The notes: generated by a model from the sequence alone, not told the origin. Positions 45,309-56,812 are shown, numbered from the stretch's first letter. The stretch: 64,000 nucleotides of DNA from Atriophallophorus winterbourni (GCA_013407085.1 JACCGJ010002009.1:19759-83758); one strand, 5' to 3'. Program-made: numbers and translations.

Positions 45309-45345
45309 ATAGTAGTGCTCACATCCCCATCCCTTACACACCAAT
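45309..45345 (-). repeat. Hammerhead repeat subfamily B, scrap
   Basis: GGTGTGTAAGGGATGGGGAT followed by GTGAGCACTACTAT on the minus strand matches the right-hand part of the 242-bp unit. The ribozyme core itself is absent. Confidence 0.65.
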
Positions 45346-45889
45346 TGTTGCAATACAGCACAGTAATACGATACAACTGACGAAAGATGAGAATTTGTGG
45401 GTACACAAACGTGCATTTCAGTCATCAACCAACAATGTAGTGTTTACCAATTTCAAAAGTTTTCCATGAATATAAATGATATTTTATGCCTTGCACACAT
45501 TTAATATTGTGAATTATCGAGGTTTTGCTGCGCCAGTCGCAAATTTTGAAATTTTATACTAAGAATACATGAAATGAAAAACCATTCAAGCTCAGCTTTC
45601 ACTCATCACAACGTTTGACGACGTTGGTAGATCAAACAAACGCGGTTTCGGATTTGAAGTTGATATCCGTGATTCAAATCTTTTCATACACCTTTATAAC
45701 TCTTGAAACCTGTTGAAACGTGTGTGGTTATATTCATTTTGTTTACTGAAAATTCCTCTATACGAAGGGTGTTATTTTGTTTCTTTTTCTTTGATCCTTC
45801 TTCATATTGCAGCCAAGATCCTGTTATAGTGACTGCCAACGGCAATGATCACCCGCGAATACACTGCAACTTCGCTTTCAGAATCCTTT

Positions 45890-45985
45890 TTCAGGCCTTG
45901 ACAACTTGACAGTATCTCAGCCTATGTACATTCCCAAACTGCGCGACATGTTAACTAGCTCAAGGCTTGTGATCTCACATAGAGA
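45890..45985 (+). repeat. SINE-like repeat, 3' half, diverged
   Basis: CAGGCCTTGACAACTTGACAG, TATCTCAGCC and AAGGCTTGTGATCTCACAT match the SINE 3' half. 5'-truncated and diverged. Confidence 0.6.
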
Positions 45986-48034
45986 AAAAAGATAATTTCA
46001 CAGACCCGAAGAGAGTATGCCATTGAAATTCAGATTGTGAAGAACAACTAGCATTGAATATGAAATTTGATATTTGAAACCATGTGACCGTGAAACGCTT
46101 CGGGGTTCACAGAACCCAACTGAGCTGTTCTCGCCCAAAGATTGCAAACAGCTTGAAACCAATCATGCAATATAAGTGATGTAAATGACATTAAACACTG
46201 ATACTAGCCGGAACGTTTATAAAAAAGTCAGAGGCAGAAGCACGGTTTAAAACAAAGCGACTTCATTTATATGCATGGAAAATGGCTGATTATAAATCAA
46301 CTTAGTTATAAAAGGCACCTTACAAATCCTTGTCAAAAACGGAGTAAAATATTGACGTGGTAAAACAGTTCTCTTAGCGATTTAACGAGTTGTCACTCTG
46401 CTATTTCTCGGCAGATTATCAGGTCGTCAGTTTGCTGTCATTTACAAAATAAACCTACCAGAAATGTTAATAATTGGCTTGCCTTTGCAGAGTTAAATAC
46501 AGTAGAATTGGTTTATCGTCTACCGGCTTTCATAATCGAATAAAAACGATAAACATGTGAAGCTACGAGCGCGCACAGAAACACGTCAAAATATTTATTT
46601 ATGCGCCACAACCCAAACATGTTTGAAGAAAGACGAACAAGATGGAATAGAGCTTAAAGACAGTGGGATGTTAAACACAGCTACAAAACGGAGACCTAGC
46701 AACAATCTTCAGAGCATCGAGTTAAGCTTTCATAAAAACTAAAATAAAGAGGCAATCTAATGGAAAATGTTCGTGACCGATCGGGGAATCATAATCGTGA
46801 GGAAAGAAAATTTGTAATGAATCGGTGAGAGTAGTTTATTGGTAACGTTTCGCTTCTGCATAAAATTCATTCATAAATAGTAGCATCTCAACTAGAGTAA
46901 CTGAAAATTGAATAGAAAAAGAGAGTTGGTGAAGCAGCTGCTAATATTGGACGAGTGGCTTCCTCAAACCCGGCTAAACGGCTCCTATTGACAGGGTAAG
47001 GGGAGAACGCGGGTGATTGTTGCCTAGTTTACTTCGGGTAGACGAAGCACATCAGTCAATTGTTCATCTAAGAGAGGTAAAATCTCGCTGCCTGGTGTGA
47101 CAGGCGATGGCGAAAAACCTTGAATAAAATCCATCGAGGCTCGTAGGCGCACAGTGCCCTCTTTCTGTCAACTGTCTACAAGCTTGCAATCAAACCAACG
47201 TCAGTTGTTGCTGAGGGCCTTATCAAGAAAAATTATTTGCAATATAGGATGCTCACATTACTTGTGCTTACAATCCGCTACTTGTTTCAGCCGGATGGTA
47301 CACATCAGACGAAGACAAAGCGACAAGGTTAAGCGAAGCTACACAGTGGTAGTGGTAAATAAATTTGCACAATAGTGACTTTGCTTCTGTTCTCTATCAA
47401 CATTCGATGAATACAAAGAGCAGTAAAACGATGTTAACAGCCTAAGATTTCGATGCACCGAGCTCTATTGGTTTGCCAAATATAAGTTATTATCAACAAA
47501 CTAGATATCGGGGCTAAACCAGAGAGATAGGTCAGTGGGATAGGCAACGATATTTATCGCTTGAAAACGAAACGGAAGAGACGATCAGTTATTAGTTACT
47601 AGAAGAGGTACTGCTTTATTGATAATCTACCGGTGCCCATAAAATTATGGTTAGATACAATGTATTGTGGTAATCACATCCCTGCAAATAACTCCATAAC
47701 CGGTTTTTGGTTGTTTGCTGTTAGGTGCGTTTTTCAACTGAGTAATGCAACTTCTTACAATAACTCTGAGCATATCGATTAACGCAACATCATGATTCAC
47801 GAACGAGAAAAGCATCAAATTATGCAGTTGACGAAATTTAATCGATCGCTATTACATTTGATCGCATTGAAGCAACCTCTGAAATCGAATCCCACTCATC
47901 CACAAAACCAAATTGCTAATCAAGTCATCAATTTGTCCTAAACAAGTTGATTTTCCAACGTACAAGGACTTCACTAAGTCGAGAGGTGGCGTATGCAACA
48001 ACATAGCGATTTTCAAGTTTTTAAGCGTTCAGAA
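45986..48034. other. Homer intron with scattered repeat scraps
   Basis: Contains the GAAACG hairpin half at 46841-46862 (minus) and the hammerhead remnant at 47661-47735. A 62-codon plus-strand frame near 46557-46742 has no recognisable features. Confidence 0.4.
47661..47735 (-). ncRNA. Hammerhead-like remnant, subfamily B
   Basis: Minus strand: CACCTAACAGCAAACAACCA, AAAACCGGTTATGGAG and AGGGATGTGATTACCACA. Positions correspond to CTGATGA, GGCAAACAGCC, GAAACCGG and the GGGATGTGA tail of the 242-bp unit, but the core boxes are mutated. Confidence 0.5.
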
Positions 48035-48836
48035 CACAGCGCACGCCAAACTTTATAACTTCGCGACCGACGATGTCTTAAGGAAAGCTTTAGCTGGTCT
48101 GTTGGGCGCAGGTGTGGAACTACTGCCGGGTGAGAGAGCAACCGATCTAGAGTATGCGGATGACATCGCACTTCTGGGAGATGACCCTCATATAATGCAA
48201 CAAGCCCTGGACCGCCTGTCACTTGAAGCTTCAAGATATGGCATGTGCTTTGTACCTAACAAGTGTAAAACACTTACCCAGGACTGGAGCGGCTCTCTTC
48301 CAAATCTGTGTGCGATGTCAATCTTGTATTGGTCGACAGCTTTGTTTACCTTGGCAGTTGTATCTCCGCTGGAGGTTGTGTCGAGGACGAGATCTCACAT
48401 CGTGTTCGCAAAGCGGGTGCAGCGTTTGCTAACCTTCGCCACCTGTGGCGTCGACGCGATGTTTCACTCCATACTAAAGGCCGAGTGTACAACGCAGTGG
48501 TGCGTGCTACACTCTTTATGGCTGCGAAACCTGGTCTATCCGAGCGGAAGATGTCCGTCGGCTTTCTGTTTTTGACACCCGTTGCCTGCGTAGGATTGCT
48601 CGCATTCGGTGGCAGCATCGTGTTACAAATATAGATGTCTGCAAGCGGGTGTTAGGACCAGGTGGCCACGGACTGAGAGAAATGCTGATGCTTGCTCGTT
48701 TGCGATGGTTGGGACATGTTTTAAGAATGCCTACTCACCGTTTACCGTACCGCGCCTTATTCGCAGAGCCTGACAGAAGCTGGGAGAAAAGATCGGGTGG
48801 TCAGTCCATGACGTGGCGCGTTGGGATGAAGAAACT
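48035..48836 (+). pseudogene. RTE-like LINE reverse transcriptase, enters assembly gap
   Basis: The plus-strand frame encodes LYNFATDDVLRKALAGLLGA, GVELLPGERATDLEYADDIA (intact YADD catalytic motif), ALDRLSLEASRYGMCFVPNK, then after frameshifts VVDSFVYLGSCISAGG, DEISHRVRKAGAAFANLRHL, WRRRDVSLHTKGRVYNAVV and ARLRWLGHVLRMPTHRLPY. This is the well-known post-YADD region of RTE-type elements common in flatworms. It is 5'-truncated near 48035 (before the palm) and interrupted by shifts near 48285 and 48500-48640, so it is inactive. It lies antisense within the first large Homer intron and runs into the N gap. Confidence 0.9.
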
Positions 48837-49836
48837 NNNNNNNNNNNNNNNNNNNNNNNNNNNNNNNNNNNNNNNNNNNNNNNNNNNNNNNNNNNNNNNN
48901 NNNNNNNNNNNNNNNNNNNNNNNNNNNNNNNNNNNNNNNNNNNNNNNNNNNNNNNNNNNNNNNNNNNNNNNNNNNNNNNNNNNNNNNNNNNNNNNNNNNN
49001 NNNNNNNNNNNNNNNNNNNNNNNNNNNNNNNNNNNNNNNNNNNNNNNNNNNNNNNNNNNNNNNNNNNNNNNNNNNNNNNNNNNNNNNNNNNNNNNNNNNN
49101 NNNNNNNNNNNNNNNNNNNNNNNNNNNNNNNNNNNNNNNNNNNNNNNNNNNNNNNNNNNNNNNNNNNNNNNNNNNNNNNNNNNNNNNNNNNNNNNNNNNN
49201 NNNNNNNNNNNNNNNNNNNNNNNNNNNNNNNNNNNNNNNNNNNNNNNNNNNNNNNNNNNNNNNNNNNNNNNNNNNNNNNNNNNNNNNNNNNNNNNNNNNN
49301 NNNNNNNNNNNNNNNNNNNNNNNNNNNNNNNNNNNNNNNNNNNNNNNNNNNNNNNNNNNNNNNNNNNNNNNNNNNNNNNNNNNNNNNNNNNNNNNNNNNN
49401 NNNNNNNNNNNNNNNNNNNNNNNNNNNNNNNNNNNNNNNNNNNNNNNNNNNNNNNNNNNNNNNNNNNNNNNNNNNNNNNNNNNNNNNNNNNNNNNNNNNN
49501 NNNNNNNNNNNNNNNNNNNNNNNNNNNNNNNNNNNNNNNNNNNNNNNNNNNNNNNNNNNNNNNNNNNNNNNNNNNNNNNNNNNNNNNNNNNNNNNNNNNN
49601 NNNNNNNNNNNNNNNNNNNNNNNNNNNNNNNNNNNNNNNNNNNNNNNNNNNNNNNNNNNNNNNNNNNNNNNNNNNNNNNNNNNNNNNNNNNNNNNNNNNN
49701 NNNNNNNNNNNNNNNNNNNNNNNNNNNNNNNNNNNNNNNNNNNNNNNNNNNNNNNNNNNNNNNNNNNNNNNNNNNNNNNNNNNNNNNNNNNNNNNNNNNN
49801 NNNNNNNNNNNNNNNNNNNNNNNNNNNNNNNNNNNN
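48837..49836. other. Assembly gap (1000 N)
   Basis: Exactly 1000 undetermined bases, the look of a fixed-size scaffolding placeholder. Reading frames crossing it are artefacts. It starts inside RTE sequence, so repeat collapse is the probable cause. Confidence 0.98.
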
Positions 49837-50164
49837 ATGATGATGATAATGATTTATATCGACATATTGACCAATGATTAATTTTATGAACAATATTAGT
49901 CTGAAAAACGAAAAGATAGGCTTCCTATAAGCATTCAAAGGTTAAGCGTATGGTTGTATTCGAGATGGAAGAACTTTAAAGAGTTTAAGAGTTTAGTATA
50001 ACATCGGTGGTTAAAGTGCTGATATTGATTCCATGTACCCACAGAATACAATGCTTCAATGGGTATTTTTGCTGAGATGAGAGCATTTTAAATATCCAGT
50101 TGGGCATGCGCGATAAATGGCGACAAGCCTAATGGAAAATTAGAAAAAAATATGACCGAGAAAC

Positions 50165-50395
50165 CCATTCCGTGGCAGCCAAATTAATTGGCTAGAGGTA
50201 GTGAGCTGCATGCTGAAACAAGCTCAAATCTCACTACAATTTCCTGTGCTTTTTTCTTCCTCATATCTGTCTAGGCCAGAGCAACCTGACAGTATCTCAG
50301 CCCATGTGCAGTCTATGACTGCGCGGCACTTTGCCTGTATCAGGCTTGTGCTTTCATACCACACCATACCATACCATATTCGTTGCAGCCTCTGT
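50165..50395 (+). repeat. SINE-like mosaic repeat, in Homer intron
   Basis: Plus-oriented copy (antisense to Homer) with AGTGAGCTGCATGCTGAAAC, CTCACTACAATTTC, CTCATATCTGTCTAGGCC, GCGGCACTTTGCCTGTATC and a CATACCACACCATACCATA tail. Confidence 0.85.
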
Positions 50396-50439
50396 ATAGG
50401 CAACTGCGATATTGAAACCATAGAGAAAGTTGCAGTGCT

Positions 50440-50515
50440 GAAATCATTGACAGCATCTCAGCGTACGTGCAGTCAATGATTGTGCAGCACTTCGCCTGGA
50501 TCATACTTGTGATTT
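50440..50515 (+). repeat. SINE-like repeat, 3' third
   Basis: GACAGCATCTCAGCGTACGT, then GTGCAGTCAATGATTGTGC and GCCTGGATCATACTTGTG. It lies directly 5' of the ATAC microsatellite, as expected if SINE tails seed simple repeats. Confidence 0.75.
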
Positions 50516-50594
50516 CATACATACATACATACATACATACATACATACATACATACATACATACATACATACATACATACATACATACATACAG
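50516..50594 (+). repeat. (CATA)n microsatellite
   Basis: About 19 perfect CATA/ATAC repeats that extend the 3' end of the preceding SINE copy. Confidence 0.98.
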
Positions 50595-50694
50595 TGTTGG
50601 AGTTAATATTGTACTGTCATGTCATAAGAATATTGCTAGAAAAAAACGAACATAAGAGAAGAAACGACAGCAAAAGAGATGAAACAATACCAAC

Positions 50695-50863
50695 CTTTTT
50701 ACCCAAAGGGCCATCTTCAACACTGATAATTCGATAGCATTGCTTTTTGGTATCAAAGAAAAAATTAACGTCGACGGCCTTTGAACTAGCAGGGATCCAC
50801 GACTTTTTGGTCTGTGGATTGATACTGAACACATGGGCTTGACAAGTAAAGACGGGTAGTTCC
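50695..50863 (-). CDS. Homer: Homer scaffold protein, EVH1 N-terminal exon
   Basis: 169 bases: one base completing a split codon, then 56 codons. The acceptor is TTTTTGTACACTTTTGCAG and the donor is AAG followed by GTTGGT. It encodes ELPVFTCQAHVFSINPQTKK, SWIPASSKAVDVNFFFDTKK and QCYRIISVEDGPLGKK, which aligns with Homer EVH1 (vertebrate E.P.F...AHVF.IDP.TKK.W.P.S..AV.V..FYD.....YRIIS). The invariant Trp after TKK.W is present. The donor is not the strongest possible (a GTAAAA lies 8 bases earlier), but only this one joins in phase 0 to VIINS in the next exon. Homer links postsynaptic receptors and calcium channels; in flatworms it is expected in neurons and muscle. Confidence 0.95.
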
Positions 50864-51439
50864 CTGCAAAAGTGTACAAAAATATCACATTTAGGTGAAA
50901 ACATTTAAGAATTTTAGGTTTCAAACTCCATATATATAATGCACAGAGGTGCGATTCATAGTTAAGTAAGATTCATTACGCCTATTAATTGCTATAGCAC
51001 GACGATGTATTTGAAACCGTAAACAGAATATCTATATATATTATAATTATATATATATATATATTAGAGTTGAGTTTTACTAAAAAACAAATAAAGGTGA
51101 GTAGCTTCAATTGCAACCTCGGCAATTACTACATATAAAGTAAATAAACTTGTAGATTTAAATCCACACTGTATTGCAGGCTATCTGCTAACTTAAAGAT
51201 ACAACCATAAAATTTTGTTATTTTTTGTTATTTGTTATTCGGATAAGTAACTACTGAGTTATGGTCCGCACTTAGATGATCAAAAATAAATTTCTGTGCA
51301 CTTACGGTCGACGAAAGAGATCAGATGCAAAATATTCCCCAAGTAGGCTGCAACTTATCTGAATTAATCAATCCCAGTGAGTGCTGTAGAAATATTATTG
51401 TAAACAATTCATCGAGATAGCATTGAATACTTGTACGGA
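50864..51439. other. Homer intron with (TA)n tract
   Basis: An AT-rich intron segment with a (TA)n run near 51046-51063. On the minus strand ATGGA with GT following at 50931-50926 is an alternative, weaker start exon (intron of only 62 bases). Confidence 0.4.
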
Positions 51440-51672
51440 TTGCACGGATGTGCAATTGTACAGTACTTCTGACTGTGCGGCTAACACCGTGCTAAATTGA
51501 TTGGCCGCCGGTAGTGAGCTGCATGCCGAAAGAAGCTGGAGTCTCACTACACTTTCTATATTGATTTCTCATATCTGTCTAGACATGGGTTACCTGACAG
51601 TATCTTAGCCAATGACTGTGCGGCACTTTGACTGGATCAGGCTTGTGCTTTTATACATACATACAGGTACAT
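51440..51672 (+). repeat. SINE-like mosaic repeat, full-length
   Basis: Full-length plus-oriented copy: GATTGCACGGATGTGCAATT, CACCGTGCTAAATTGATTGG, GCCGGTAGTGAGCTGCATGC, GGAGTCTCACTAC, CATATCTGTCTAGACATGGG and GACTGGATCAGGCTTGTGC, with a TTATACATACATACAG tail. A short deletion removed CACGTGCAGTCTC. Confidence 0.85.
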
Positions 51673-52384
51673 AGTAGTTAATGTGGAGGGTTCGTCACAA
51701 AAAAGTTGACATAATCTGCGAAACGTCTTTTAAAGAGATTTCACTGCGGAAATCAGCCGATTTTATCTGCTGCATGCGATCCAAACTCATGTGATTGAGT
51801 AGGATTCTGATGGGCAGTCGTTGTTGGCACAATCTTATTGGCGCGTAAATGCTGTTTAATTGAAAGTGGTTATTGATTGACTAAGACGGCGAATACCATG
51901 CTCATTGCAACTTAAGAATGCGACGAGTTTATTATTGGTGATTTTAGTTCCATTGCAAAATTGCTTTAATATCTATATTGATCTATGTACCGAGCTTACC
52001 GATTTCTGATCGTTTCGTTGTACACACAGTTTTGTTCATGTAAATTTTTTTCTCGACTTCGTTTAGCTTGTCCAATGTAATCTTTCTCGCAAATAGAAAA
52101 CGGAATGGGTGCAGGACGTTGTTTTTTCTTGATTGAAAAACGAGTACATGGTGTTCACCAGCTGAGTTTTTGAAGAAAGTATCGATCTCGTCGTGCTGGT
52201 GTGCGGTTGATTTGTTGAGCGTTTGCTACTTGGTTAAGTCTTTTAATAGGCCTAGACAATCTGACAATATCGTGAGATACAAATCAAAATATGAACCTTT
52301 GTCATTTTCAAAAAAAGAAATAGTCATACAATGTTACAGCGCATGTACGTGCTGAATCAAAAGTATATGTTAAGGTAGCCTGCT
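51673..52384. other. Probable Homer 5' intron, nothing recognised
   Basis: No exon seen. A fragment near 52245-52265 (AGGCCTAGACAATCTGACAA) resembles the SINE link. Confidence 0.4.
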
Positions 52385-52510
52385 GCACGGCTATAAACTT
52401 TTCGATAGCGGAGAAACTGCCAGCCTGCGCAGGCCTAAACAGATATAAAAAAGGAAACTGCAAACGACAGTGCAGTACCGTTGGCAAATCAATTTCTTCT
52501 GGATCGAAAG
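52385..52510 (-). repeat. SINE-like repeat, diverged
   Basis: On +: GCGCAGGCCTAAACAGATAT, then CAGTACCGTTGGCAAATCAA. Minus-oriented, old copy adjoining the 3' end of a CR1-like element. Confidence 0.6.
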
Positions 52511-52559
52511 CAGAAGGGATACAATCCTGTTTAAGCTTCTACACAACAATAAACATGGG

Positions 52560-53190
52560 TGACTTCTGCTAACAATGCAAGCCCTGAGAGGAGAAGACCA
52601 CCAGTAAATCACTCCGAGGATTAGGTCCATCCGTCTCAACAAATGCTGATCCAACGCGGTCTTGAATAGTTGTTCCGATGATAAAGACTGGATCTCATTC
52701 GGTAGTGAATTCTAAGTGTTTACCACCCGAGTGGATAACGTGCTCGCATTACTCAGCTTAATCCTTTTATGATTCTGAAGCTTAACGGCATGTCCATGAG
52801 TCCTCGATTCACCTACTAATCGGAAGAACCGGAGCAACTGGTCGCCATATTGACCGAGAAGGATGGGGAACAGATCAAACCTTACCCCTCGAAAATCTAG
52901 GGGGTAAAGTTTCAGTAAGCTTCGTCTATCCTCACGTCCATCTCCAATAAATTCCTTCAAAAATTTACTCACACCTAGTAGGTCCTACTCTGGTCGGATA
53001 AAAACATGCTGCATGAGGACCACATCAAACGGGGCGTCCAATAAATCCCGTTCGAATGACCCAGAGTAGTTCTCTAGCGAATCAAAATCAACGCTACAAA
53101 CATTGAAATCCCTCACAATCAAACATTCTGAAAATCTACTATACTGAGAGATCTGTGATATCAGTGTATCTGCCTGAGTATTGAGCAAAC
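52560..53190 (-). pseudogene. CR1-like LINE, internally deleted sibling
   Basis: Minus strand: 53188-52985 encodes an endonuclease piece (SECLIVRDFNVCSVDFDSLE, compare the GDFN..DINW motif at 56.35 kb, then FERDLLDAPFDVVLMQHVFI). It is joined at about 52980 to a C-terminal piece at 52972-52712 (LLKLYPLDFRGVRFDLFPIL, RTHGHAVKLQNHKRIKLSNA). The RT that should lie between them, about 2.2 kb in the copy next door, is deleted. The C-terminal half aligns with 54047-54400. Confidence 0.8.
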
Positions 53191-53929
53191 GATATACGAC
53201 AACTGTTGCGGGAAAGGAGTCGGCACTCCTTATACGGCACCAAAAGCTATCGCCCAGACCGTGTCTGCTGGAAACGAACTAACACGGTGAACGAAATACT
53301 TGGGACGTTAGAGTACGAATTTGTGAAAAATTAATCAACGATCCTATAATGGATAGAAAACGTGTATGTATATAATTATATTGTTATCGACAAGTTTGAT
53401 ACGGTCACCGCAAGCCAGTAGTTGAGTTGTGTATAAATGATTGCATTGAGTAAACAACGATTATGTGTATCTTAGAAATTTTACTCTACAAGACATGTAC
53501 CAACTAGAAAATTGTAACAAGATATTTAAACCTGAATCATCGACGAATAAAATGCGATGAAAGACCATTGTTTGCGCAGGATATCCGTTACTTTATATAC
53601 AACTGGAGAAAAAGTCGCTTGCCAGAAGTTAAGGGAAATAAGTGGACCTCGTCTTTGACTCCGGGATGATCATGTAGACTGTAAACACACGATAACGTTG
53701 AACATGAGGATACTATAAAATTATTTCCAGATGTCAGTGAAAAAATAATTGAAACTATTAACCATAAACAACCATTGAAATTTTTGATATAAAATATAAC
53801 TGAAAAATAACAGCTTGTAACAAAATATTGATAAATAACAGGCTAATAAATGAGACTGACCCCATTGATGTGATTTTCTGAATAAAATAACAAGCAGCAG
53901 GAAATAGAACTAACGCGAACCTTGAGTGT
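53191..53929. other. Region between LINEs, nothing else recognised
   Basis: AT-rich sequence with no supported exon other than the five-base Homer candidate at 53861. Confidence 0.4.
53861..53865 (-). CDS. Homer: Candidate Homer start exon (ATGGG)
   Basis: Minus strand ATGGG followed by GTCAGT. Joined to the exon at 50863 it gives ATG GGG GAA, that is MGE, the exact N-terminus found in Homer proteins, with the codon split 2+1 as required by the downstream acceptor. The intron would be 2997 bases. Five bases are little evidence, the Kozak context is ordinary, and a CR1-like 3' end lies only about 65 bases upstream, so other starts remain possible. Confidence 0.35.
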
Positions 53930-56774
53930 GAAGGTTGATTTCAAGGACGACAAGATTTCTTTTTCTTTTTCTTCTTGATAGACGACAGGGGGTCAAGCCC
54001 TTGTAAGCCGCATCTCTTTATATTAGCAACATAGTCCAGGAGAACCTCATTCGGAGGAATCCTGTCCAGTGTTGTTCAGCTTCGCCGTGATTACAGGCAA
54101 TACCTTATCCAAAAGATGCTTGAATTGGTTTTCAGAGCTTGCTGAGATAACTTCTCCCGGAAGCGCATTCCACATGTTAACAATTCTTGTTGAGAGCGTG
54201 AATCTATGTGGTAGGCGTAGTGTCCTTCGCTTTTGAAGCTTTAGAGCATGGCCACGGGTTTTTGAGTCCGTCACGAGAGGGAAAAACTCGCGCAGCTCGT
54301 CACCATAAGCTCCCAGTAATATGCGACGAGTTAGCAGCAGGTCGTAGCGCACACGCCGAATACTGAGCGACATGAGGTTGAGGCGTTGAACTCTCTCCAC
54401 ATAAGGAATTGATTTCAATCCTTGTACTCGTTTCGTCGCCCGCCTTTGCAATTGGTCACGTTCTCCCTTAGTTTGAGGATAGGTGGCTGGCAAACCATAT
54501 TCCAAAACTGGTCTCACGTATGTGGAATAAAGAATGCGAAACATTTGTGGAGTAATCACCAAAAACGACCGACTAATAGCCCACCATGCGCGGTTTGCAG
54601 CAGCAGCTTTTCTGTTCGTATCCTCCTTCGATTTAAGCGCCCGAGTCACAATTGTACCCAGGTCACGTTCAGTATCAACCCACTTCAGTTGATGATCCCC
54701 GGAAGTACGCACCTTCAGGCGTGCTTGGCCCCAAAAGCATTACAGCGCATTTCTGTCGGTTTACAGGAAGCTGCCATTTTACCGTCCAATCAAGCAATTT
54801 GTTCAATTCGTTCTGGAAAATGGTATTATCAGCAGAAGAGCTTACTGTACCCCAAACTTTCAGATCATCCGCGAAAAGTAGACAATTCATATTTAATGAG
54901 TCGGGGAGGTCATTAACATATACTTTAAAAAGTAACGGGCCGAGAACAGATCCTTGCGGAACCCCGGAAGTTGGACGGTGTAACCTGCGATTTGACTCCG
55001 TTAACCTCGACCTGTGTATAACGGTCAACAAGGAAGTCTTCAATCCAAGTTAGAACAGGTCCCTTTACACCACGAGCACGGAGCTTGAGCAATAGACGTT
55101 GAAATGGAACACGGTCAAAAGCCTTACTGAAGTCAATGAAGGCAGTGACTACCGGGTGACCCAGATCAAGTTCAGCACACCAGTGCTCGCGAGCAGTGAT
55201 GAGATTGGATGCGCATGATCGTCTTGGCGTGAAACCATGCTGAGCAAATGTTAGCTGACTGGTTGTAAGGAGAAAATCTTCAATCTGTTTTTTTAGCAGT
55301 CGTTCCAGAGTCTTCACAACTACATTGGTTTGACAATGCCGTACTTCCAATCTTTAGGTAACCTACCATACCTAAAGTATAAATTGAAGATTAGCGCCAG
55401 TGGTTATGTATGATACTCGACAATACCTTCAAAAGCATTCGGTGTATATCGTCCGGGCCAGGTGCTGAGTGTACATCGAGTCGTTCTAGTTAATACTGCA
55501 CCATCTCTGGCGAGATCGAGATATCCGGCATTTCGGCGTAGCTCTCATGAAGCAGAGGAATGGGAAACGTCTCCTCTGTGTAAACCGAATTGTACTGAGC
55601 GGCGAGAAAGAACTGCTTTACGTTCATCTTCATGTTCAGTCGAACCTCCCATAGATCTCAAGCAAGGTACTCGTTGAGAAGCTTTCGTTCTACGTCTTAT
55701 GTACGCAAACAAGCGTTTCGGCATCGAGTTGGCTTCGTCCACCAAGCGAGTTTCATAGTTCTGCCGTTTTTCTCTTTTGAGGTAGCTGCACTTGTTTCGG
55801 ATAACTTTGTAGGTTACATAGTCATCGTTGCATCCACTAGAACAAAACTACCGCCATAACCGTTTTCTTACCTTCATGTATTTACGAATAACGTTATCAA
55901 ACCACGGCAGTCCCTTAGCGGGGGATCTTCCATTCATCCATGGGGCATGATTTTCAAGTGATCTTATTTTACCCAAAAAGTCCAACCAACAGGTATCAAC
56001 ATTCGTTGATAGAGGGAGTGACCAGTCCATCGAGTTTGCAGACGTGATTAGACTATTTGTGTCTAATTTCCAGTAGTTTCTCCGGGCATGCGTACGTATT
56101 CTCGGTTGATTCCAAACGAACCATAAAGAACAGTGATCGCTGCAACCAATAGGGGTTTCAATAGACAGATTCGTAACATCAGAGAATCTAGGTGTGACCA
56201 CCAAAAATATCGAAGGAACTTGTCCGGCGCATATCCTCGTAGGATCGTTTACATTCCGCACCAAATTTAGCTCCAAAATCGTATCTGGGAATTCTTGTTG
56301 GAACGGTTCGCCCCTCGAAACTAAATCCGCCCAGTTTATATCAGGAGCATTCAAATCTCCAAGAACGATACAGTCACCAGTGATACCATACCGTTAGATT
56401 TGATCACATAACACAGGAACGTAAGCGCCAGGTGAGCGGTAAATGACCCCAAGTGATGAAGCTTCAGAGCTAGACTTCACCTTACACCAGAGGCTTTCGG
56501 CATTTCCAGCATCATGTTGAAACCTCTCTAATACTTCCACAATCAGGTGCTCTTTAAAGTATACGGCAACACCACCGGCAGATCTCGAATCTACTCTGTC
56601 ACATCTGAAAAGCGTATAGTGTGGTAGCGCGCACTCCATATCAGATATATCCATTGTTAACCACGATTCCGTAACAGCAATGATATCTGGCTGTCGCCGA
56701 CAGACAATTTCACTAACATCGTCAAGTTTATTGCGTAGACTCCTCGCATTGATAAGCAATACTCGAAATATCAC
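53930..56774 (-). pseudogene. CR1-like LINE, near-complete pol ORF
   Basis: The most complete LINE in the window, minus strand. AP endonuclease at 56774-55848: VLLINARSLRNKLDDVSEIV, PDIIAVTESWL, SAGGVAVYFKE, then MNAPDINWADLV and a GCSDHCSLWF end motif. A linker lies at 55745-55545. RT at 55350-54675: LTFAQHGFTPRRSCASNLIT, VTAFIDFSKAFDRVPFQRLL, GVPQGSVLGPLLFKVYVNDL and LLFADDLKVWG (catalytic FADD intact), with a frameshift near 55000. C-terminal domain at 54712-54047: DLGTIVTRALKSK, YVRPVLEYG, LQRRATKRVQGL, TRGHALKLQKRRT and IVNMWNALPGEVI. At least three frameshifts separate the parts, so it is inactive but recent. No ORF1 is visible. Confidence 0.9.
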
Positions 56775-56812
56775 GTTGACCTTGAAATCAAAATTTCCTA
56801 TCCAGTTCAGTT

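Noticed and set aside
48649..49938. Long frames of 354-410 codons on both strands around 48.7-49.9 kb
   Set aside because: They consist almost entirely of undetermined bases in the assembly gap.
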